Position numbers and translations under genes: made by a program
Notes under the pieces: generated by a model
The model's database searches: none
What the model was told of the DNA's origin: nothing
The model's input: only the letters and a program-made list of their open reading frames with translations
Shown here: positions 41,053 through 49,708 of the stretch, in pieces
How the letters are laid out: every line of letters starts with the position of its first letter
How positions within the stretch are numbered: position 1 is the first letter of the stretch
Source of the DNA: AR5 sp035762565
Lineage (GTDB): Bacteria > Methylomirabilota > Methylomirabilia > Rokubacteriales > CSP1-6
Direction: 5' to 3'
DNA length: 64,000 bases
Assembly (NCBI GenBank): GCA_035762565.1
Contig: DASTOJ010000206.1
Coordinates: 9,620 to 73,619, forward strand

Positions 41053-41657
41053 TGGCGGCCGATGCCAGGACGGTGATGGAGCTGCGCGAGCGCACCGGCG
41101 CCGGCGTCATGGACTGCAAGGCCGCGCTCCAGGCGAGCGAGGGCAACCTCGACGAGGCCGTCGAATTCTTGAGGAAGAAGGGGCTGGCCGACGCCAAGAA
41201 GCGGGAGAGCCGCGACGCCAAGGACGGCCTCGTGCACGCCTACATCCACACCGGCGCCAAGCTCGGCGTGCTCGTCGAGGTCAGCTGCGAGACCGACTTC
41301 GTCGCCAAGACGGACGCCTTCCAGGAGCTCGTCCGCGACCTCGCCATGCAGGTGGCCGCCAGCAATCCGACCTACGTCTCGCGCGAGGACGTGCCGGCTA
41401 CCGTGCTCGAGAAGGAGCGCGAGATCTACCGCGGTCAGATGGCCGACCAGAAGAAGCCGGCCCAGGTCCTGGACAAGATCGTCGAGGGCAAGCTCGAGAA
41501 GTTCTTCAGCGAGCAGTGCCTGCTCGAGCAGCCGTTCATCAAGGACGCCACCGGCAAGACCCGGGTCAAGGATCTCGTCGACCAGGTCAACGCCGCCACC
41601 AAGGAGAAGGTCGTCGTGAGGCGGTTCGCGCGGTTCCAGGTGGGCGGAGGCGGCTAG
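41052..41657 (+). CDS. tsf: Elongation factor Ts, short form
   Basis: 201 residues. Contains the UBA-like N-domain (MELRERTGAGVMDCKAAL), the TDFVAK motif that displaces Mg-GDP from EF-Tu, and a shortened C-terminal half, as in the about 200-residue forms of many non-enterobacterial phyla. ATG 41052 overlaps the rpsB stop. Confidence 0.96.
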   Translation: MAADARTVMELRERTGAGVMDCKAALQASEGNLDEAVEFLRKKGLADAKKRESRDAKDGLVHAYIHTGAKLGVLVEVSCETDFVAKTDAFQELVRDLAMQVAASNPTYVSREDVPATVLEKEREIYRGQMADQKKPAQVLDKIVEGKLEKFFSEQCLLEQPFIKDATGKTRVKDLVDQVNAATKEKVVVRRFARFQVGGGG

Positions 41658-41659
41658 CC

Positions 41660-42400
41660 GTGGCGGCGGAGGCGGGCTCTCGACGCCCGGCGTACCGCCG
41701 CATAGTCCTCAAGCTCTCGGGGGAGGCGCTGGCCGGGAGCCAGGGCTACGGGCTCGACCCCTCGGTGCTGGTGCGGATCGGCGCCGAGGTGCGCGAGGTG
41801 ATCGAGCTGGGCGTCCAGATGGCGATCGTCATCGGCGGCGGCAACATCTTCCGGGGCGTGGCGGCGAGCGCGGGCGGCATGGAGCGCGCCACCGCCGACT
41901 ACATGGGCATGCTGGCGACGGTGATCAACGCCCTGGCGCTCCAGGACGCGCTGGAAAAGGCCGGCTGCCAGACGCGGGTGCTGTCGGCGATCGAGATGCG
42001 GGCGGTGGCCGAGCCGTACATCCGGCGCCGGGCCATCCGCCATCTCGAGAAGGGCCGGGTGGTCATCTTCGCGGCCGGCACCGGCAACCCCTTCTTCACG
42101 ACCGACACCGCCGGCGCCCTGCGGGCCGTGGAGATCGGCGCCGACGCGATCTTGAAAGCGACCAAGGTCGACGGCATCTATTCCGCCGACCCCGCCCGTG
42201 ACGCCAGCGCCGAGCGGCTGGACACGGTGACCTACATCGAGGTGCTCAACCGGCGCCTGGAGGTCATGGACACGACGGCGATCTCGCTCTGCATGGACAA
42301 CAAGCTGCCCATCGTCGTGTTCGATCTCACGCGCCCGGGCAACATCGCACGGATCGTCTGCGGCGAGCCGGTGGGCTCGATCGTGACCTCGTCGGCGTGA
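41660..42400 (+). CDS. pyrH: UMP kinase
   Basis: 246 residues from GTG 41660, two bases after the tsf stop. Amino-acid-kinase fold: VLKLSGEALAG, GGGNIFRG, the ADYMGMLATVINALAL block and ATKVDGIYSADP. Phosphorylates UMP to UDP. The about ten-residue N-terminal extension is not conserved. Confidence 0.96.
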   Translation: MAAEAGSRRPAYRRIVLKLSGEALAGSQGYGLDPSVLVRIGAEVREVIELGVQMAIVIGGGNIFRGVAASAGGMERATADYMGMLATVINALALQDALEKAGCQTRVLSAIEMRAVAEPYIRRRAIRHLEKGRVVIFAAGTGNPFFTTDTAGALRAVEIGADAILKATKVDGIYSADPARDASAERLDTVTYIEVLNRRLEVMDTTAISLCMDNKLPIVVFDLTRPGNIARIVCGEPVGSIVTSSA

Positions 42401-42431
42401 GCCCGGGGTCGCCGTCAATCAGGAGGGCGTC

Positions 42432-42992
42432 ATGCAGACCGTGCTGAAGGACGTCGATACCCGGATGAACGCGGCCCTGGACGCGCTGAGCCGCGAGTTC
42501 GCGACGGTCCGGACGGGCCGCGCCTCCACGGCGCTGCTCGACGCGATCCGCGTCGACTACTACGGCACGCCGACGCCCATCAACCAGATGGCGTCGGTGT
42601 CGACGCCGGATGCCCGCACCCTGGTGGTCCAGCCATGGGAGGCCGGCCAGCTCGGGGCCATCGAGAAAGCCATCATGAAGTCGGATCTTGGTATCCAGCC
42701 GGTCAACGACGGCAAGCTGATCCGGCTCACGATGCCGGCGCCGACCGAGGAGCGCCGCAAGCAGCTCGTCAAGACGGTGGCCAAGATGGCCGAGGACGCG
42801 CGGGTGGCCGTCCGCAACGTGCGCCGCGAGGCCAACGAGAAGCTCAAGACCGCGGCCAAGGACAAGAAGGCTCCCCTCTCCGAGGACGAGGAGCGCCGCG
42901 CTCATGACCAGGTGCAGAAGACGACCGACCGGTTCATCGCCAGGGTGGACGAGCTGTTGAAGAAGAAGGAGCAGGAGATCCTGTCATTCTGA
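42432..42992 (+). CDS. frr: Ribosome recycling factor
   Basis: 186 residues, collinear with RRF (VRTGRASTALLD, YYGTPTPINQMASV, LIRLTMPAPTEERRKQLVK region). It splits post-termination ribosomes with EF-G. Good AGGAGG before ATG 42432. Confidence 0.97.
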   Translation: MQTVLKDVDTRMNAALDALSREFATVRTGRASTALLDAIRVDYYGTPTPINQMASVSTPDARTLVVQPWEAGQLGAIEKAIMKSDLGIQPVNDGKLIRLTMPAPTEERRKQLVKTVAKMAEDARVAVRNVRREANEKLKTAAKDKKAPLSEDEERRAHDQVQKTTDRFIARVDELLKKKEQEILSF

Positions 42993-43051
42993 GGCGGGCC
43001 CCGGCGGCGGCGGCGCTGGACGGTCTCGGCGAGCCCGAGCTGCTCGCGCTG

Positions 43052-43759
43052 GTGCGCGAGCGGCCGGTGCCCGCCCACGTGGCGGTCATCATGGACGGCA
43101 ACGGGCGGTGGGCGACCCGGCGGGGGCTGCCACGGGTGGCGGGCCACCGCGAGGGCGTGAAAGCCGCCCGCACGCTCGTACGGGCGGCCGACGCGGTGGG
43201 GCTCCGCTACCTCACGCTCTACGCGTTCTCGACGGAGAACTGGAGCCGGCCCGAGGACGAGGTCTCCACGCTGATGCGCCTGCTGGAGGAGTCGATCTAC
43301 CGCGAGCTGCCGGAGCTGATGGAGCGCAACGTGCGCCTGCGGGTGATCGGGCGCGGCACCGGCGTGCCCGGGCCCGTGCGCCGCGGCATCGACCACGTCG
43401 TGCACGCGACGCGGGCCAACACCGGGCTCACGCTGGTGATGGCCTTCAACTACGGCGGTCGCGACGAGCTGCTCGACGCCTTCCGGGCCCTGGCCCGGCG
43501 GGTGGGGGCGGGCGAGCTGAGCCCCGACGACATCTCGGAGGCGCACGTCAGCGGGGCGCTGTACACGGACGGAGTGCCGGATCCCGATCTCCTGATCCGG
43601 ACGAGCGGAGAGATGCGGATCTCGAACTTCCTGCTGTGGCAGATCGCGTACTCCGAGCTCTGGATGACGCCCACCCTGTGGCCGGACTTCGAACCGGCCG
43701 ACCTCTACCGCGCCCTCGCGGAGTTCCAGCGGCGGAGCCGGCGGTTCGGTGGGGTGTGA
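43052..43759 (+). CDS. uppS: Undecaprenyl diphosphate synthase
   Basis: 235 residues from GTG 43052; no ATG or GTG exists further upstream in frame, and the conserved HVAVIMDGNGRWA starts at about residue 9. The substrate motifs ENWSRP, the FNYGGRDEL and the C-terminal DLLIRTSGEMRISNFLLWQ-type block (about residues 178-196) are intact. It makes the C55 lipid carrier for peptidoglycan from MEP-pathway products. Confidence 0.94.
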   Translation: MRERPVPAHVAVIMDGNGRWATRRGLPRVAGHREGVKAARTLVRAADAVGLRYLTLYAFSTENWSRPEDEVSTLMRLLEESIYRELPELMERNVRLRVIGRGTGVPGPVRRGIDHVVHATRANTGLTLVMAFNYGGRDELLDAFRALARRVGAGELSPDDISEAHVSGALYTDGVPDPDLLIRTSGEMRISNFLLWQIAYSELWMTPTLWPDFEPADLYRALAEFQRRSRRFGGV

Positions 43760-43760
43760 G

Positions 43761-44621
43761 GTGGCGGTCGCCACGCCGGCCGGTGTCGTGCTCGGGCCGG
43801 CCCGGAGGGCCGCGGTGCTGAAGCGCCTGGCCAGCGTCCTCGTCCTGCTGCCGGTGTTCCTGCTGATCGTCGTCAAGGCGCCGGCCTTCCTGTTCAACAC
43901 GCTCGTCGTCATCGCCAGCGCCGCCGCCCTCTGGGAGCTGCTGCGCCTGCTCGAGCAGGCCGGCCGCCCGGTGGATCGCGGGCTGGCGCTGGGGGCCGGC
44001 ACCGCGGTCACCGCGGCGTTCGCCGCCTCGCCGCTGCTCGATCCGCTCGCCGTGCCCACGTTCACGCTGCTCGTGGCGGCCGTGGCCGTGCTGGCCGCAC
44101 CCGTGTGGCGCGGCACGCCGGACCTCGAGCGTGCGGCCAACACACTGCTGGCGGTCATGTACGTGGGCTGGCTCCTGGGCTTCGGCATCCTGCTCCACCA
44201 CACCTCGCCGCGCGGCGACGAGCTGGTCCTCTTCGTCGTCGGCGTGACCTGGGTGGGCGAGACGGCCGCCTACGTGGTGGGCTCCACGCTGGGGCGTCAC
44301 GCCCTGGCGCCGGTCATCAGCCCGCGCAAGACGGTGGAGGGCGCGCTCGCCCAGGTCGCTGGTTCGATCGCGACGGGGGGACTCCTCGGGGCCTGGCTGT
44401 TACCGGACTGCGGGCTGGGGTTCGGGCTGGGCGCGGGCGGACTGCTGGGCGTGGTCGGACAGTTCGGCGACCTTGCCGAGTCGGCCATCAAGCGGAGCGC
44501 CGGCACCAAGGACACCGGCGGCCTCATCCCCGGCCACGGAGGCGTGCTGGATCGGATCGACAGTCTGCTCTTCAACCTGCCGGCGTTCTACTACGTCTCC
44601 CTGGTGGCGGGCTGCCGATGA
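43761..44621 (+). CDS. cdsA: Phosphatidate cytidylyltransferase
   Basis: 286 residues from GTG 43761 (GTG 43749 also in frame and would overlap uppS). About eight membrane segments and the CdsA signature SAGTKDTGGLIPGHGGVLDR with the metal-binding DR. It makes CDP-diacylglycerol at the membrane. Four-base overlap with dxr. Confidence 0.94.
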   Translation: MAVATPAGVVLGPARRAAVLKRLASVLVLLPVFLLIVVKAPAFLFNTLVVIASAAALWELLRLLEQAGRPVDRGLALGAGTAVTAAFAASPLLDPLAVPTFTLLVAAVAVLAAPVWRGTPDLERAANTLLAVMYVGWLLGFGILLHHTSPRGDELVLFVVGVTWVGETAAYVVGSTLGRHALAPVISPRKTVEGALAQVAGSIATGGLLGAWLLPDCGLGFGLGAGGLLGVVGQFGDLAESAIKRSAGTKDTGGLIPGHGGVLDRIDSLLFNLPAFYYVSLVAGCR

Positions 44622-45793
44622 AGCGCGTGAGTATCCTCGGCGCCACCGGGTCCATCGGCCTGCGTACCCTGGAGCTGATCTCGAGCTTTCCCGACGAGTT
44701 CTCGGTGGCGGGGCTGGCCGCCCGGGGCTCCAACCTCGACCTGATCGCCGAGCTGTGCCGCAAGCATGCGCCGCGGGCCGTGGCGCTGGTCGACCGCGAC
44801 GCCCGCGACCGGCTGGCCCGGCGGCTGCCGGCGCCGCGCCCGGAGCTGTTGGCCGGCACCGAGGGGCTGGTGGCGCTGGCCGGCGAGGTCGAGGCCGACG
44901 TCGTGGTGTCCGCGCTCGTCGGCGGTGCCGGCCTGCTGCCGACCATGGCCGCCATCGAGGCCGGCCGCACGCTGGCGCTCGCCAACAAGGAGACCCTGGT
45001 GATGGCCGGCAGCCTCATGACGGCGGCGGCCCGGCGGCGTCACGTGCCGCTCCTGCCCGTCGACTCGGAGCACAGCGCCGTCTTCCAGTGCCTGGTCGGC
45101 CACAACCGGGGCGACGTCCAGCGCGTGCTCCTCACCGCCTCCGGCGGCCCGTTCCGCGAGTGGCCGCCCGAGAAGTTCGACGCCATCACGGTCGAGGACG
45201 CGCTCAAGCACCCGACCTGGAAGATGGGCGCCAAGATCACCATCGACTCGGCGACGCTGATGAACAAGGGGCTGGAGATCATCGAGGCCCGGTGGCTGTT
45301 CGACCTGGCGCCGCAGCAGGTGCAGGTGATCGTGCACCCGCAATCGATCGTCCACTCGATGGTGGAGTACGTCGACGGCGCCGTCATCGCCCAGCTCGGC
45401 GTGGCCGACATGGGGATCCCGATCCTCTACGCGCTCACGTACCCCGAGCGGCGGCCGATGCCGACCGCCCGGCTCGACCTGACGCGCACGGGGGCGCTCT
45501 CGTTCTTCCCGCCCGACCCCGACAAGTTCCCGTGCCTGCGCCTGGCCCGCGCCGCCCTCGAGCGCGGCGGCACGGCGCCGGTCGTGCTGAACGCCGCCAA
45601 CGAGGTGACGGTCGCTGCCTTCCTGGACCGCCGCCTGCGATTCGTCGAGATCCCGGAGCTCATCGAGCGCGCGCTCGACGGCCTGCCGTCCGGCCCGCTT
45701 GCGTCCATCGAGCAGTGCGTGGCCGTCGACGCGGAGGCTCGCTACCGCGTCCAGGAATGGGTCAACGCCCGCGCCGGAGGTTCAGCGAAGTGA
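44618..45793 (+). CDS. dxr: 1-deoxy-D-xylulose 5-phosphate reductoisomerase
   Basis: 391 residues. NADPH motif GATGSIGLRTL, substrate loop LLPVDSEHSAVFQ with metal ligands Asp and Glu, LTASGGPFRE and KMGAKITIDSATLMNKGLE-type block (about residues 203-222). It makes MEP for isoprenoids, matching ispG two genes on. The start lies in the cdsA stop and the stop in the rseP start (GTGA). Confidence 0.96.
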   Translation: MKRVSILGATGSIGLRTLELISSFPDEFSVAGLAARGSNLDLIAELCRKHAPRAVALVDRDARDRLARRLPAPRPELLAGTEGLVALAGEVEADVVVSALVGGAGLLPTMAAIEAGRTLALANKETLVMAGSLMTAAARRRHVPLLPVDSEHSAVFQCLVGHNRGDVQRVLLTASGGPFREWPPEKFDAITVEDALKHPTWKMGAKITIDSATLMNKGLEIIEARWLFDLAPQQVQVIVHPQSIVHSMVEYVDGAVIAQLGVADMGIPILYALTYPERRPMPTARLDLTRTGALSFFPPDPDKFPCLRLARAALERGGTAPVVLNAANEVTVAAFLDRRLRFVEIPELIERALDGLPSGPLASIEQCVAVDAEARYRVQEWVNARAGGSAK

Positions 45794-47151
45794 CCACGAT
45801 CGTGTCGTTCATCGTCGTCATCGGCATCCTGATCCTGATCCACGAGCTGGGGCATTTCTTCGTCGCTCGCTGGACGGGGGTGGGCGTAGAGCGCTTCTCC
45901 ATCGGCTTCGGCCCCGTCCTGCTGCGCTGGCGGGGCAAGGAGACGGAGTACGTGCTGTCCGCCATCCCGATGGGCGGGTACGTCAAGATGATGGGCGAGG
46001 AGAACCCGCTGGAGGGCGGTGGCGGGCCCGTCCACGACCCCGGCAAGGCGTTCGCGCTCAAGCCGCTGTGGGCGCGTTTCCTGATCGTCTTCGCGGGGCC
46101 GGGCATGAACTTCGTCCTGGCCGTCGCCATCTTCGCGGTCGTGCTGGCCACGCTCGGCCGGCCGGTGTGGCCGGCGGCGGTGGGCAAGGTGGCCGAGGGC
46201 AGCCCGGCGGCCGCCGGCCTGCGCACGGGCGACACGATCGTCGCGGTGAACGGGCAGCCGGTCCGGTACTGGGAGGACCTCGAGCGCGCCGTCGCGGCCT
46301 CCAACGGCCGTTCGCTGGAGCTGCGCCTGCGCCGCGACGGAGCCGAGCGCCCGGTCACGGTGACGCCGCGCTTGCGTACGGTGCCCGACCCGATCTTCCG
46401 CGAGCCGCGCGAGACGTGGGACATCGGTGCCGGGCCGCAGCTGGCGCCGCAGATCAGCTCGGTGGGCCCCGGCTCGCCCGCCGAGCGCGCCGGGCTCAAG
46501 CCGGGCGACGTCGTGATCGCCGTGGCTGGCCAGCCGGTCTACACACCGGAGGACCTCGTGGAGGCGATCCGGACGCGGCCGGGCCGGGCGTTCCCGATCA
46601 CCGTCGAGCGCGAGAGCCGGACAGTGACCCTCAGCGTGGTGCCCGACGCGGTCAAGGAGAAGGGGCCCGACGCCCAGGAGCGCGAGGTCGGGCGCATCCA
46701 GGCCGGCATCGCCACCAAGGCCGTGCGGTTCGAGCCGTACGGCCCGATCGAGGCGGTCGGCCACGGCGCCGCCAAGACCTGGGACATGACCGTGCTGACG
46801 GTGAAGGGGCTCTGGAAGCTGGTGTCCCGCCAGATCGACTCGTCGAACATCGGCGGGCCGATCCAGATCGCCACCGAGGCGGGCCGGCAGGCCAAGGACG
46901 GCATGGCGTCGCTGGCCCTCTTCACGGCGATCATCAGCGTGAACCTGGCGGTCCTCAACCTGCTGCCGGTGCCGATGCTGGACGGCGGGCATCTGCTCTT
47001 CTTCCTCATCGAGGCGATCCTCGGCCGGCCGCTGTCGCTGCGCAAGCGGGAGGTGGCTCAGCAGGTCGGTTTCGTGCTCCTGATGATGCTGATGGTCTTC
47101 GCGCTCTACAATGACCTGGTGCGGATCGACGCGTTCAAATTCTTCCGATAG
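45790..47151 (+). CDS. rseP: Site-2 type intramembrane metalloprotease RseP
   Basis: 453 residues from GTG. Zinc site HELGH in the first membrane segment and the distal Asp in LLPVPMLDGGH near the C-terminus. Two PDZ domains are placed at about residues 120-190 (EGSPAAAGLRTGDTIVAVNG) and 215-285 (GSPAERAGLKPGDVVIAVAG). It cleaves membrane-anchored anti-sigma factors. The four membrane segments are visible. Confidence 0.95.
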   Translation: MTTIVSFIVVIGILILIHELGHFFVARWTGVGVERFSIGFGPVLLRWRGKETEYVLSAIPMGGYVKMMGEENPLEGGGGPVHDPGKAFALKPLWARFLIVFAGPGMNFVLAVAIFAVVLATLGRPVWPAAVGKVAEGSPAAAGLRTGDTIVAVNGQPVRYWEDLERAVAASNGRSLELRLRRDGAERPVTVTPRLRTVPDPIFREPRETWDIGAGPQLAPQISSVGPGSPAERAGLKPGDVVIAVAGQPVYTPEDLVEAIRTRPGRAFPITVERESRTVTLSVVPDAVKEKGPDAQEREVGRIQAGIATKAVRFEPYGPIEAVGHGAAKTWDMTVLTVKGLWKLVSRQIDSSNIGGPIQIATEAGRQAKDGMASLALFTAIISVNLAVLNLLPVPMLDGGHLLFFLIEAILGRPLSLRKREVAQQVGFVLLMMLMVFALYNDLVRIDAFKFFR

Positions 47152-47162
47152 GACGGGGGCGA

Positions 47163-49376
47163 ATGATCACTCGGCGCACGACGCGGCAGCTCACGCTCGG
47201 CACCCTCGCGATCGGCGGGGACGCGCCGATCACCGTGCAGTCGATGACCAAGACCGACACCCGGGACGTCCAGGCCACCTTGCTCGAGATCTGGTCGCTG
47301 GAGGCGGCCGGCTGCGACGTCGTCCGCTGCGCGGTGCCGGTCCGGGAGGCCGCCGAGAAGCTGGGCGAGATCAAACGACAGATCCGCATCCCGCTCGTGG
47401 CCGACGTCCACTTCAACTACAAGCTGGCCCTGATCGCCCTCGAGCAGGGCGTGGACGGGCTGCGCCTCAATCCCGGCAACATCGGGGGCAAGCGGTTCGT
47501 GCTGGAGGTCGTGGCCCTGGCCAAGGAGCGCAAGATCCCGATCCGCATCGGGGTGAATGCGGGATCACTGGAGAAAGACCTTCTGGAGAAATACGGCGGA
47601 CCAACGGCTCAAGGCATGGTGGAGTCGGCGCTGCGCCACATCCACATCCTCGAAGAATGCGCGTATCCAGAGATGAAGGTGTCCCTCAAGGCCTCCGATC
47701 CGCTCATGATGATCGAGGCCTACCGGATGCTGGCCGATCGGGTCGACTACCCGTTCCACCTCGGCGTCACCGAGGCCGGCACGCCGGGCGTGGGCACGAT
47801 CAAGTCAGCGGTCGGCCTCGGCGCCCTGCTGAGCGAGGGCATCGGTGACACGATCCGCGTCTCGCTGTCGGCCGATCCCACCGAGGAGGTGCGGGTCGGC
47901 ATCGACATTCTCAAGTCGCTCGGCCTGCGCAAGGGCGGCCTCACGTTCGTGTCGTGCCCGTCCTGCGGCCGCGCCGACGTGGACCTCGTCAAGCTCGCCA
48001 AGGAAGTGGAGGACGAGTTCCGCGGCCTCAACGAGGAGATCCACATCGCCGTGATGGGATGCGTGCCGGAAGGCCAGCCGGTCGTGACACGCCAGGGTCC
48101 CAAGCGCATCGAGACCGTCGGTGCGGGCGACGAGGTGCTGACCCACGCCGGCGAGTTCCACCGGGTCGAATGGGCGAGCACCCACGCGTTCGCCGGGGAC
48201 CTAGTCGAGATCCAGCCGACCGGGTTCGCGCCGGTGCGTCTCACCGAGAACCACCCGGTCTGGGCGTTCCCGCTGCCCGTCTCGCTGAAAGCCGGGCGCG
48301 AACGGAGGCCGCACCTCGCACGCGCGCTCGAAGCCGGCACCGAGCCGCGCTGGATCCCGGCCGGCGAGCTGCGCTCGGGCTGGGTGCTCGCGTATCCGGT
48401 GCTCCAGGAAAAGGAGGACCGGGCGACAATCCACGCCGTCGGGTTCGGCGAGATCCCCGTCGACGACGACTTCCTCACACTGGCCGGCTACTACCTCGCC
48501 GAGGGCACGATGTCGGGCAAGGGGGGCCGGCGATACCAGCAGTTCTTCCACTTCCACGAGGATCAGAGGCGGTACGTCGACCGGCTGCGGGGCGCACTGA
48601 CCTCGCTCGGGCTCCGATCGACGGTCCGGGGCCGCCGCCATACGGCCGAGGTCATCACGCATTCGCTGGCGTTCGGTGAGCTCCTCGAAGCACTCTTCGG
48701 ACACGGCGCCGGGTGCAAGCGGATGCCCGAGTGGATGGAGCGACTGCCGCACGACAAGCAACGGGCGCTCGTGAAGGCCCTGTGGGAGGGTGACGGGTAC
48801 CTGGGGCGGGTCCGTGGCTACTGGCGCGCCACGTACTCGACGTCCTCTCACGCGCTCGCGCTGCAGGTGCACCGGCTGCTCCTGCGCCTGGGCGTCGCGG
48901 CCTTCCTGCACCACCGCGACCAGCGGGACCGGCGGCGGAACTGGGTGGTGTCGGTGACCTCGCAGCCGGCGCTCGCCCGGCTGGCCGGGATCCTCGAGCT
49001 CGGGGCGCTGCGAGGCTGTCGGACCACCGGCCAGGCGGGCCAGGTCGTGCTCGACGAGCATGCGCTCTACGTCGGCATCAGGGCCGTCCGGCGCGTGCCG
49101 TACACCGGCCACGTCCACAACCTCGAGGTCGCCGGCGTCCACTCGTTCGCCCTGCCGGGCGCGATGCTGCACAACTGCGAGGTGAACGGGCCGGGCGAGG
49201 CACGTGCCGCCGACATCGGGGTGGCGGGCGGGCGGGGGATCGGTCTCATCTTCAAGGGCGGCGAGGTCATCCGGAAGGTGCCGGAGAAGGAGATCGTGAC
49301 GGCGATGCGCGAGGAAGTGGACAAGTTCCTCGCCGAGCGGCGGGCCGCGAAGCAAGCGGCGGAAGCGGACGCCTGA
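47163..49376 (+). CDS. ispG: IspG (GcpE) precursor interrupted by an intein
   Basis: 737-residue open frame. The host enzyme, 4-hydroxy-3-methylbut-2-enyl-diphosphate synthase, is residues 1-299 plus 672-737 (365 residues when spliced, the normal length). It reduces MEcPP to HMBPP with a [4Fe-4S] cluster. The N-terminal TIM barrel (PITVQSMTKTDT, VADVHFNYKLAL, RLNPGNIG) is intact. Cluster ligands are Cys265 and Cys268 (SCPSCGR), then the Cys and Glu of CEVNGPGE after the insertion (Cys672 and Glu679; Cys300 after splicing). The intein sits exactly before this third cysteine, so unspliced protein cannot form the cluster. The downstream ferredoxin overlaps by one base and may be its electron donor. 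Confidence 0.96.
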   Translation: MITRRTTRQLTLGTLAIGGDAPITVQSMTKTDTRDVQATLLEIWSLEAAGCDVVRCAVPVREAAEKLGEIKRQIRIPLVADVHFNYKLALIALEQGVDGLRLNPGNIGGKRFVLEVVALAKERKIPIRIGVNAGSLEKDLLEKYGGPTAQGMVESALRHIHILEECAYPEMKVSLKASDPLMMIEAYRMLADRVDYPFHLGVTEAGTPGVGTIKSAVGLGALLSEGIGDTIRVSLSADPTEEVRVGIDILKSLGLRKGGLTFVSCPSCGRADVDLVKLAKEVEDEFRGLNEEIHIAVMGCVPEGQPVVTRQGPKRIETVGAGDEVLTHAGEFHRVEWASTHAFAGDLVEIQPTGFAPVRLTENHPVWAFPLPVSLKAGRERRPHLARALEAGTEPRWIPAGELRSGWVLAYPVLQEKEDRATIHAVGFGEIPVDDDFLTLAGYYLAEGTMSGKGGRRYQQFFHFHEDQRRYVDRLRGALTSLGLRSTVRGRRHTAEVITHSLAFGELLEALFGHGAGCKRMPEWMERLPHDKQRALVKALWEGDGYLGRVRGYWRATYSTSSHALALQVHRLLLRLGVAAFLHHRDQRDRRRNWVVSVTSQPALARLAGILELGALRGCRTTGQAGQVVLDEHALYVGIRAVRRVPYTGHVHNLEVAGVHSFALPGAMLHNCEVNGPGEARAADIGVAGGRGIGLIFKGGEVIRKVPEKEIVTAMREEVDKFLAERRAAKQAAEADA
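48060..49175 (+). other. Intein with LAGLIDADG-type homing endonuclease inside IspG
   Basis: 372 residues in frame, beginning with Cys1 (CVPEGQPVVTRQG) and ending MLHN before host Cys+1. Splicing block B carries the TxxH motif (LTENHPVWA, near intein residue 65). Block F is VHNLEVAGVHSF and block G is HN/C. These residues are all that a class 1 intein needs, so splicing is expected. The central part holds two dodecapeptide motifs, LAGYYLAEG (about 48479-48505) and LWEGDGYLG (about 48780-48806), of a LAGLIDADG (DOD) endonuclease with acidic residues at both catalytic positions. Composition is similar to the host gene, which suggests long residence or transfer from a similar genome. Known: such endonucleases cut the intein-free allele to spread the element. 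Confidence 0.95.
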
Positions 49377-49708
49377 TGGGCCAGTACGACACGCACGTCT
49401 TCGTCTGCACCGGCGGCGACGACTGTCCCAAGGGCGGCGACGTCGAGCAGTTCGTGAGGTACCTGCGCGGCGAGGTGGTCCGGGCCGGGCGCCAGCAGGA
49501 GGTCCGGATCAACAAGGCCGGCTGCTTCTCGCAGTGCGGTCACGGACCGATGATCGTCGTCTATCCGGAGAACGTCTGGTACGCCGGCGTGCAGCAGGCC
49601 GACCTCCCGGAGATCGTGCAGTCCCACATCCTCGGCGGCCAGCCGGTCGCACGCCTGCTCTACGCGCCCGGCGTCAAGGGCGCCAACAAGAAGAAAGACG
49701 CCCACTAA
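49376..49708 (+). CDS. Thioredoxin-like [2Fe-2S] ferredoxin (NuoE/Aquifex Fd type)
   Basis: 110 residues. Four cysteines at 11, 17, 50 and 54 (HVFVCTGGDDC and AGCFSQCGHGP) with VVYPENVWYAGV after, the pattern of the thioredoxin-fold ferredoxin family, although the first pair is closer than in Aquifex Fd. An electron carrier. Its start codon overlaps the ispG stop (TGATG), so it may supply electrons to IspG. Its stop codon lies inside the left arm of the repeat at 49705. Confidence 0.85.
   Translation: MGQYDTHVFVCTGGDDCPKGGDVEQFVRYLRGEVVRAGRQQEVRINKAGCFSQCGHGPMIVVYPENVWYAGVQQADLPEIVQSHILGGQPVARLLYAPGVKGANKKKDAH

Noticed and set aside
47163..49376. Reading the long ispG frame as a fusion enzyme or as the plant/Chlamydia-type large IspG with an extra domain
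   Set aside because: The plant-type insertion lies elsewhere and has no splicing motifs. Here the insertion has Cys1, TxxH, HN and Cys+1 and sits at the splicing-typical active site.
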